From the NCBI GenBank assembly GCA_032358165.1, contig JAALGY010000016.1:434001-498000 (forward strand): a stretch of DNA of 64,000 nt, given 5' to 3'. A model generated the notes under the pieces. That model saw nothing but the letters and a program-made list of their open reading frames with translations. It did not search any database and was not told where the DNA came from. The stretch comes from Diplosphaera chodatii (lineage: Eukaryota > Chlorophyta > Trebouxiophyceae > Prasiolales > Stichococcaceae). The position numbers and the translations under genes were made by a program. Each line of letters begins with the position of its first letter. Position 1 is the first letter of the stretch. Positions 40,101 through 49,700 of the stretch are shown here, one piece after another.

Positions 40101-42218
40101 TCCCTCAGCGGGTTGTTACCGTGTGTCCAGTCTGCCGGGTGAGCCACACCCCGGGTGTCCGCTGTTTGCAGAGCGCAAGGTGGCGAGTGCAGTCATGCAG
40201 CTGGGCGAGGCCTGCTCGGCGGCAGCACACGCGCCACAGCAGCAGCTGGCGCAGCTTCTGCAGGTGATCCATGCTTGGCTGCTGTCATGCAGACGCGTCT
40301 TGCAGCTCGGCTCCGGAGAGTGGACAGGCATGTCAGTCATAACGAGCTGCATCGCGACTTGCACGAGCATCTTCTTCCTGCTGTGACCCAGATGCAGTCC
40401 TGCAGGGCAAAAGGCCATTACAGCAGCTCCTGAGAAGTGTCGACAGGCTCGTGTTTTGTCTGGAATCTTGCTGCACGTGATGCAGCACTCAGAACGATGT
40501 TTTCGGATATATGCTCCCTCGCATCGCAGGGCGTTGAGGACGAGCGCAATCTGGAGATGCTGGTGAAATGGCTGCCGTGGCATGCATGCAGCCGCAGCGC
40601 TGCTGGCACACCTAGCGCTGGAGCTGCACTTGCTGGACGCCACCAGGAACGCGCAGCCCATTGAAAATTTGTGGCTGCGGCTGCGGGAGCTGCTGCTGGC
40701 AGTGGCTGATGGCGGCAACGAGCATCGCGGACTGCAGGACCAGGCCCTTGATAGCTTGTTTCGGTGAGCGCACATAGCGCAGCCCACAGCCACCGTGTGC
40801 AACGAAGTGCATGAGCTGCACCTGCCCGCCTCAGATGGTTTGCGTGCCACCGCATGCTGCTTCCTGCATGCAGCACTGCATGGTCACAGCACATACTGGA
40901 CTGCACCCCATTGCAGAGGGGCGCTCACAGCGATGGGGTCAGCTGTCGTTGCCAAGCACGGGGGCATCGTGATCGGACTTTGTGATGTCATGGAGCGTGT
41001 GCTCCAGGGCAAGTATGTCGCGAGCCACCTTCAACACCCTCGAGGCTGGTTGGGCCTGTGGAACGTGGTGAGTGAACGGCCTCTCATGGTCAAGCGTGAT
41101 GTAAACTGTATGTCATGTCACAAGCTGTTCACTGCAGTCAGTGAGTCAGTGAGAAAACCCGCGATATACAGGGTGCTGCACACATGTATATCCGTGCACT
41201 TGCTGGCAACCTTCCCCTGGTTGGTGCATGGTGTGACCGACTGCACCTCACCAGCTGCGCTGCAGAGCGAGCCAAAGCTCCGGGTGAACGCAGGCCGCCG
41301 GCTGCTGGCGGAGGTTGAGCCTGCATTTGCGCGCGTGTCAGCGGCCATGCAGCGGGCTCTACAGGGGACTGCGCCACCGCAGGCAGGGCAGCAGCGGTGG
41401 CTGCCGCAGCAAAACGCAGCAGACACCCAAGCTGCAACAGAGGCGGCTGATCGCATGGCGCAGCTGCTGCTGGAGGTGGGAGTGTGCTTTGCCACCTCAT
41501 CACGCCTGGGCGATGGAGTCATGCTGAGTCAGCTCCGTCGATGCCAGACTACAAATTCCAACTCAAGTGCAGGAGGAGGATGCGGAGAAGCAGCAGCAGG
41601 CCGCCAAGGCGGCCCGCAAGAAGAAGCGGAGGCAGGCGAAGCCTGATGCAGCATCCGATGCTGCAGCGCCAGCAGCCTCAGCGGCGGATGCTACAGAGTC
41701 GGCAGCGCCACCGCAGCCGGGCGTCAGCAGCTCTGCAGGCGAACAGTCAGCAGCTGGAGGTGCTGCCCAACAGTCACAGGGCGAGTCAGCGGCAGACGCG
41801 CCGGCTGCCAATCCGCATGCCTGGCGGCTGTGCCCGCTGAGCAAGGTGTGTACCTGTCGAGTTGGGTCGACAGTGAACCAGGCAGTGCACAGGGGCTGGA
41901 GTGACATCGCTGGCACTGTCCCTCACGATGACTGGTGGTGCAGCGTGACATTGGCGGCGCCACCACAGCTGAGAAGCTCAAGGCGTGTGCAGATGAGCTG
42001 AACGCCAGGTGTCTGTTGCGCATTGGCACCTGCAGGTGGTCATGGTGGACGCAGTGTTGCTGCCGGCAGATGCGCAGACTTACGAGCGGTCTGCAATTGT
42101 GGAGTGGTTGCAGCAACATGGCACGTCACCGCAGAACGGGCAGCCTGCAGACACAGAGAGCTTGATGCCCAATCATGCCCTGCGCAGCCTGCTTGATGCG
42201 TTCACAAATACAACTTGA
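37158..42218 (+). pseudogene. G5: short-form U-box gene with lost introns and two frame lesions
   Basis: Exons: 37158-37705, 37841-38027, 38157-38339, 38506-38659, 38803-38876, 39007-39192, 39623-39772, 39902-39982, 40131-40263, 40530-40763, 40917-41067, 41266-41475, 41573-41845 and 42036-42218. The first exon fuses what are exons 1, 2 and 3 in G3, G4 and G7, with both introns cleanly absent. Two blocks are out of frame. Exon 38506-38659 is 154 nt (144 in G3, G4 and G7) and has an in-frame TAG at 38626-38628. Exon 40530-40763 loses the frame just after LPWHA, near 40575-40590. The U-box reads MVDAVLLPADAQTYERSA, with Ala where the family has Pro in DPV. Other exons are well kept, so inactivation would be recent. 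A sequence error or unusual splicing at both sites is possible but less likely. Confidence 0.65.
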
Positions 42219-42344
42219 GAGCATGGCTTGCCCACGGCAGCCCACACATCCACATATTTTTACATGTCGCTTCAGCTTGGTTTGATGTCAGGGTGACCGT
42301 CCCGCAGTGTCAGCACTGAGCAGAACAGCACTGCCATGACGTGT

Positions 42345-42380
42345 TGGATCTTTAGGATCTCAAGATGAGGCACATGTGAA
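42345..42380 (+). promoter_or_regulatory. Conserved upstream block of G6
   Basis: Contains TGGATCTTTAGGATCTCAAG followed by ATGAGGCACATGTGA, about 310 nt before the ATG of G6. It matches the G5 and G7 copies closely. Confidence 0.4.
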
Positions 42381-42517
42381 TTTGTGACTCAGCAACCTCA
42401 CGTCCTCACCTTGCCTGCATGCACCACTCAGATATGCACATCGCACGTCGTGCAAACCAGCAATTCACCAAACGCCACGCCGGCCCGAAATTGGCCAGAC
42501 TGTCAGCCAGCAGCGCC

Positions 42518-42613
42518 ATGTTTGACAGCATGGCCGCATGGCCCCGAGCTGGCGGGGCCATTGCCGAAGTGCGTTGCTCTAGTTGCTGGATCACGTGGGT
42601 ATGGAGCAGCTGA
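42518..42613 (+). other. Conserved short ORF upstream of G6
   Basis: A 31-codon frame starting MFDSMAAWPRAGGAIAEVR, 144 nt before the ATG. The MF.SMAA start is shared with the G7 copy. A GT at 42567 could also act as a splice donor, so an alternative 5' exon is possible. Confidence 0.35.
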
Positions 42614-42661
42614 GGCGAAGCGTTAGGCTCTGATAGCAGTCACAGCTTTTACAGCTGCGTC

Positions 42662-45600
42662 ATGCCGCCTCGCCACGGGTGTGCGGCAGCGGATCCTCCT
42701 GCCTTGCATTGTTACTCCACAGCGCCGAGATGACATCAGACATGCAGTTAAGTGCTGTCGGAAACGTCGACCTGCTCACTTGATCACCTTGTTCTGAAAC
42801 CGTAATCGTAGGCAGAATCGACAAGGCACTGGCACACATGCTCACCACAGCCATGATGAAGCAGCATTGCTGGACATCATCAGCAAGCAGCCCGGCGAAG
42901 CGCCCTGGCAGGCTCTTCTGGACTACCTCACGCCAGAGAGCAGGTGCTTTACATGATCCCCTGGTCCAGTGTTTCTATTTGCCCAGGATGCCAACGTGCT
43001 GATGCGTCCTGCATGCATGTCTGCATGCAGGTCGGACCCTAGCCTCGACCAGCTCGCAGCAGTCCAAGCTGTCTTCAGGCAGCTATGCGGGCTGCTTCCC
43101 GCTGCCGTTCGACATGGCTCGCTCCATGCTGTCAGGGCAGTCGCTGTAGCGGCCATAGAGGTAGGCAGGCCAGCCCCGCAGCCGTCCTGACGCCAGTCCG
43201 CCTCATGATCTGCCCAGTGAATGCACTTCACCTACCACCCTGCCTTGCCAGGAACTGCATCACCCCCTGCCTGTCCTGCGCAGATACTGGAGCATGGCGT
43301 GCAGGAACCCGACCATATTGGAGCCTTCAAGCCTCGCAGCTGTCCCACGCAGGCTGATCACTGTTGTCGTGTGCTGTGTTCCGTCAGGGAGATGCATGCG
43401 ACGGTTCTGCTCGCGGATGAGCTGGCCGCCATCCTGGCCGCCTTCATGAAGTACTGTTTTGCGCAGCCGCTGCCCGATGAGGCCTGCCTGCCGGGCGGCG
43501 TGCACCTCTCGGCGCTGATGGCCCTCGTCGAAACTGGGTGCGCAAGTAACACTTGCTACTATTCGGCTGTGGCTCCGTTCTCCTGGTGTTGCACCTGCTG
43601 AGCCAGTGACATGCATCTGCTATGTGTGGATTTGCAAGCCCGTGCTCTGGTCATGCCAGCCGGGACCCGTGCAGGGGAAGCAAGCCCTGTCTGCTGGGAA
43701 GTGCTTGCTCTGCACCCTGTCTCCCCATCGTGTATGGCAGCGCCGCCACGGTTGCATCGTGCCTGTGTGCTGCAGGATGGGGCAGCCGCTTGCAGCCTAC
43801 ATGATCGAAGCCAGGACGCCCAAGCGGCCGAGGAGGCTGCACATCAAGGCGCACATCGGGTGCGGTTCCAGCTTGCGGAACCCCCTCGCGCCGTGCTCCG
43901 CTTCAAACCTGTGTGAGGGGCATGTCTGGTCTCCACCGCCTGTCGTGCTTGTAGGTTCAGCATCAGCACAGGAATCAACATCAGCATCTGTGTCAGCACG
44001 TCCAGGCTGCCCGGCGAGCCGTACCCGGGGTGTCCGGTGGCCGCCGAGCGGGCTGTGGCGGCGGTGGCCCTGCAGCTGGGGGAGGCCTGCGCCGCGGCGG
44101 TGATGGCGCCCCCCCAGCAGCTGCAGCAGCTGCGGCAGCGCATGCAGGTACCTCAGCTTGGGGGCAGCAGCCTGCCTGCACTGGCGTGCGTCGACCCTGC
44201 ACTACATGCCTGCGTGCACTGTATCAGGGCAGGATTCTCAGCTGTGGCCGTGAGGCCGTGTGGGACCAGCAAGCTGGGCCTGAAGCAGACTGCAGCTGGC
44301 ACGCGGTGTCAGCAATGCTGAGCTGCAACGCATGCTGGACGCGTGCGCTGCCAGCCGCAACTCGTGTCACCGCAGGCAACAGCCACGTGTCCATCTCAGG
44401 CTTGCTCCGCTCTGCAGGCTACAGGAGGGTTTATGGGGATTTACACGCCGTCCGAGCAGCAGGTGAGATGCACCACCTTCGGGGGTCGTGGGCAAGGCTG
44501 CCTCAGGCGCAATACCCTGTCATCATTTTGAGTTATACCCCTCCAACCTGTGAGCCTGCAGCCACATGCTTGCTGTGATGCACTGCATGCAGGGTGCAGG
44601 ACAACAGGACGCGGTGGCCCGGCTGCAGGAGGATCTGCCGGGGCACGCGGTGCAGGTATTGTGTTTTGAATGCATGGGTACCCTTTCTGAGCGAGCTTAT
44701 CACATCACATTTGCGATTGGTAACAACCGACGAGTCGTGTTCAACATTTGCGAGCAGTAACAAGGTAGAGCTTTTCCCTCTCGCAGGCGTGCGCCATCGT
44801 GCAGGTGCACCTGGGACGAGAGCTGGAGCTACTGGTGGACACCGGAGACGCGGCGCCGGTGGACGCGCTGTGGCCGCGGCTGCTGGCGCTGCTGCTGGCG
44901 CTGGCCGGCGGCCGCGGCATGGCCGGGCAGGAGCTGAGCTACGGCAACGGCTTCTTCATGTGAGCAGCCTGCGTTCGTGCATGCTGTGCAAGCGGGACGC
45001 TGACGTCGCGGCTGCACGTCCGCAGTGCCTGCATCCAGCAGGCATGCTGCAGCTGGTCACGGCACCTGACGACATGGTGCGTCTGTGTGGACTGCAGCGC
45101 GACGCTGGCTGTGCTGTTTCCGGCTGCCACGGCCAGGCGCGGCGACATCGTCGTCGGGTTCTGTGGCCTGTTGGAGCGGATGCTTCAGCACAAGACCTTG
45201 GCGGCAAAGCACCTGCATCCTTCCGGCTGGCCGCGCCAGTGGCGGGAGGTGAGGCTTCGCGCATCCACATGCACCAGCACGATGCTTCTCAATGTAACGA
45301 GGGCTTCAGCACCAAACATGTGCGCTTTGACGGCATGTGTATTGACACCCTGCGCTTGGCGCCGCATCTTGCAACCTAGACTGCTGCATCTGCGCTGCAG
45401 GTTGAGCAGGAGCTGAGGGGGAGCGCCAGCCGAAAGCTGCGGGCGCAAATGGAGCCTGCCCTTGCACGTGTGTCGGCCGCCCTGCAGCAGGCTCTGCAGG
45501 ACACTGCACCACAGCAGATGGCGCCGCCGCCGCCACTGCTGCCGGACCTGCAGCAGCCCCCGCAGCAGGAGAGGTGGCGGCAGCATCGCAAGAAGCCGCA

Positions 45601-46284
45601 GGCCCAGCAGCAGCAGGCGGCGGCGGCAACCGAGGCAGCAGCGGAGGCGGCTGAACGCATGGCACAGCTACTGCTGCAGGTGGGGCTGCCGCACGCAGCA
45701 GACTGTCGGGTCAGCAGGGGTGAGCGTTTTGGCAGCTGCCTGCGACTGCTGTGGACTGCGATCACATGCAAGGCGACCGCCTTTGCCTCGACTTGCAGGA
45801 GGAAGACGTCGCGAAGCAGCAGCAGGCCGCCAAGGCAGCCCGAAAGAAGAAGCGGAAGCAGGCAGGTGCCGCTGGTGCTTCCAGTCCCGCAGCGACTTCT
45901 GCAGCGCCAGCCACCTCATCAGCAAGCCAGGCAGCAGCGAGTGCGGCGTCAGCGCAGCCCGACACTAGTGACCCTGCTGGCACCCTGGCAGCGGGTGCAG
46001 ACACAGACCAGCAGCCAGATGCTGCCATAGCAGCAGCAGCAGCAGCAGGAGCAGAGCCGGCTGCTGACCCCCATGCCTGGCGGCTGTGCCCCCTGACCCA
46101 GGTGGTCATGACAGATCCGGTGATGCTTCCCACGGATGGGCAGAGTTATGAGCGGGCAGCAATCGTAGGTTGGTTGCACCAGCATGGCACATCGCCGCTG
46201 ACGGGGCAGCCTGCAGATGTTGACACCATCATGCCCAACTTCGCCTTGCGCAATCTGCTGCATGCCTTTGCAAGGAGACAATGA
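42662..46284 (+). CDS. G6: internally shortened U-box protein, 636 aa
   Basis: Open model: 42662-42678, 42812-42943, 43031-43160, 43284-43537, 43776-43859, 44006-44147, 44593-44655, 44787-44959, 45098-45248, 45401-45679 and 45799-46284 (1,911 nt, phases consistent). An optional 45-nt exon may exist at about 44420-44464. Compared with G3, G4 and G7, the third exon joins the start of exon 3 (RQLCGLL) directly to the end of exon 6 (PAAVRHGS). The fourth exon joins exons 7 and 9, skipping exon 8. The domain equivalent to exon 12 is split by an extra 131-nt intron. The last intron inside the U-box is missing, so WRLCPLTQVVMTDPVMLPTD reads through. The U-box is complete (DPV, YER, NFALRNLL). The predicted role is an E3 ligase with a reduced N-terminal region. 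Confidence 0.75.
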
Positions 46285-46422
46285 CGTCATGGGCTTGCTC
46301 TTAGGAGCCTTCGACAGTGTCCACGTTTGACTGCTGCACTGCATGTTCCACTGGACTTGTATTGCAATGTAGTTCCGCCAGCATGCCAAGCATGGCCAGT
46401 GGCCCAGTACTGCAATGCTGAC

Positions 46423-46450
46423 AGGATCTCAAGATGAAGCAGATGTGAGC
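46423..46450 (+). promoter_or_regulatory. Conserved upstream block of G7
   Basis: Contains CAGGATCTCAAGATGAAGC followed by AGATGTGAGC, about 295 nt before the ATG of G7. It is the right half of the block seen before G5 and G6. Confidence 0.38.
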
Positions 46451-46590
46451 ATGCATGTGAGCAGATGTCACGTTCTTGCTCCATCTCTTCACAGCCATGT
46501 CCGCTACACACCTTGCACGTCGGAACAATTGTGTAGGTCAAAGGTATCTGCAGCGTCGTGCATTTTGACGAGCTGTCGGCCTGCAGCGCC

Positions 46591-46641
46591 ATGTTTGCCA
46601 GCATGGCCGCAGCCGGCATGGTCATTGCCACAGCAAGCTGA
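46591..46641 (+). other. Conserved short ORF upstream of G7
   Basis: Sixteen codons, MFASMAAAGMVIATAS then TGA, starting 136 nt before the ATG. It is conserved in position and partly in sequence with frames before G4, G5 and G6. Confidence 0.35.
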
Positions 46642-46726
46642 TGTCACAGGTGGTTCAAGCGGATTGTAAGGCTGCTCAGGCGGTTTACAGGCTTTGAGAT
46701 CCATCACATCGCGTGCATTTGAAGTT

Positions 46727-49700
46727 ATGCCGCCCCGCCACAGGTGCGCTTTCGTAGATCCTGTGAGCCTTCATCCCATCCCTGCAATGCACTGGCATGC
46801 GATCAGCTGTGCAAATGTTGCTCAAACATGGCGCAGGGCTGCCTTTGATAAGCTGTCACGGTGATTGGTTGTAGGCAGACGCGGGCAGGCCGCGGCCAAC
46901 ATGAGCGTCAGGGCCACGATGAAGCAGCACTGCTGGACTTGATCAGCACGCAGACTGTCGCAGCGCCATGGCAGGCTCTTCTACAACACCTCATCTTTCG
47001 TGAACGCGGGTGACGACATTCAAACCTTGGCCACCAGTAACATTTGAACGCCTGGGCTGCAGGCGCGCCAGTTCTCTGCACACAAGGGTGTCTACATATA
47101 CGAGGCAGATGCTGACCCCTTGTGCAGGGTGATGCTTAGCCCCGACGACGTTGAGACCTACGAGGCCATTCTCAGCCAGCTGTGCGGGCTGCTGAGTGCT
47201 GCGGATGCACACTTGGCGGCAGCCGCGGCCTCTGCTATAGCCTCGTTGTACAACCTGCAAGAACGCCGCCTGTACCCAGCGCTGGCCGTTTATATCGGTC
47301 CAGTCGGCGCCGTGCTCGGCAATCCAGCTGCCGTGGCGCAGATGGTCGCCACAGGCCCGCCATTTGCAGTTGCCCGCCTCACTCTGATGACGGCAGAAAG
47401 CTCGATTGCTGAGATTCGGGGTGATGTAAAGCGAATGAACGATTTTGCGGCCGCGCTGCTGCCCGGCCTGCTGCCGGCGGTGGTCTTGGCCTGCAAGTAC
47501 ACGGACCAAGGGTGAGCGGCATGTCTGCAAGCACGCTGCATAGCAAGTTGAGCTGACCTGTGTGAGCATGGCCCGCAAAGCCACACACAGCCCTGTGTGC
47601 TGCATGCACGGCTGTTCGAATGATATGTGCTCGTGTGCGGCTTCTATAGATGTTCCCGTTTGTGGCTGCCTGCACAGCAATCACACGGTTTGGCGCAAAC
47701 CAGAAGATGCCATGCTCAGCGTCGTGATATGCGCGGAGCTAGCACTCGCGGCCGCGCAGCTGGAGCCGGTTGCGGGCTCCGCTGCAAGCAGGCACTTGGA
47801 CAGCCCCCGACTGTTTCAGCAGGCGCTGTACCTTGCTGAGGCAGCACAAGTCGGCGTGAATACGGCTCTCAAGGCTGCGGCCGACTCTGCCCGCCAGGTG
47901 TGAAAGTGTAGCTTGAGTTGGCGACTCTGAGGTTTGTGCAATGGCACTCGCACAACTGACACCATGCTCATGCACAAAGTGCGTAAGCACGTTGCAGCTG
48001 CACAGATGCGGGACGGTTTTTCTGTCATCATGTAGCGGGACGGTGCAAGATTCACCTGGCTGGGGGCAAAGCTGGCAGACGGAGTCAGCTGGGCCCTTGG
48101 GCTGTCACACCACTTGATCCAGCGGCACCTCAGCGATGATGGTACATCACCCTTCACAACAGCACAGGCGGATGGGGTGCTGGCCATTCTCGCATGGGGT
48201 TTAGCACACCTCCTGATTGGTGTCACCTTCAGGGTGAGATTCTCCTGTGTGCGTTGACACGGCACCGGAGTGCATCATGTGAGTGTCACAACCTGCCGGC
48301 CGTGCAGACCCACTGCTACAGCTATGACGTATGCATCGGAGTGTGAGCACAAGGGATGTGCATTGTGCCACTGTCATGACGCCGTCTCTGCATCGTTGGC
48401 AGGGGCCAGGGGGCGAGGCAGGCATCACCCAGGTTCTGACCAGCATCTGCCACATGCTATGGCTGTGCACCAGTGACGTGCTTCCTGCAGCTGTCGCTCA
48501 CGGCTCAACCGACAGCACTGTTGCAGTCACCACGGCAGCACTCAAGGCACGACCCATCTCCGCACTGCACTCAATGCTCTTGTGGCGGGCTGACAGCAGG
48601 CGCAGCTTGCACAGTCTGTCACTCTGACATCCACCACACACAATGTGCAGGTTCTAGAGGCCGGGGTGCACGAGCCAGTACACACTTCCACCAGCTCCAA
48701 CTCACTCCTGCTCGTTGCTGCCAGGTGCCACATCATGCTTGCATGCTCGGGCCAGCCCAAGCCCACTGCCGTACATGCCACCGCGCACATGCACGAACTA
48801 GACTCACAGTGCGCACAACATGCCGGACAGCACTACCCTGTGGTCCGACCTTCTACTTGTGCATAACAGGGTGGTCAGGAGGATCAGCAGCATGGTGACG
48901 GTGCCGGCGCAGCTATCCGTGCCGAACGAGCTGCTGCAGCGCCGGGTCCTGCCTCAGCTGGACACTGACCACGCGGACTGGGGGCAGCGTCCGAGCCTGG
49001 TGGCGCTGCCGTCTGCGTGGCCGCCGGACGGGTCCGAGCACCAGATAGTGAGGTGCGATCAGCAGACTGGGCATTACGTTGCGCTGGCGCGGTTCCCTCC
49101 CCACATAAAACGGCATGTGCCTGGTCGACATTGCCGTGCTGCTCCGTGCCGACATTCTCCTGAGTCACGACCAGACTGCCAAGGGCGGCTGACAACGTTC
49201 TGTGCGCCGTCTGTTCTCAGGGAGCTGGAGGCGACGGTGCTGCTCGCCGACGAGCTGGCCGCCAGCCTGGCCGGTGTCGTGCACTATGCGTTTTCGTCGC
49301 CGCTGCCTGCTGAAGTCCGGCTGCCGAACGGCAGCAGCCTGGCTGGTCTGATTCCCATGGTCGACGCCCGGTATGCCTCCATTGCGTCTGCTGCCGAACG
49401 AACATCGCCCCTGCTCCCTGGCAGCTGCTTGCCTGACAGGAGTTATCATAACTGCATCGTGTGTTCCGACCAGGACTCAACTGCAGCTGGCCTTGAATGG
49501 CATGCAAGCAAGCAAAGGAAGGCGCCATGCCCGGCTTTCATTGTCAGGGCCTGCCAAGACGTGTGATGGGCCTGCACACACCGTTTCGTGGCCATGTGCT
49601 GCAGGATCGTGAAGCCAATTGCATCGTATATGATCGGCGAAAGCGCAACAACCACCCGTCCACGGAAGGTGCACATCAACGAAGGCATCGGGTGCGTCAG

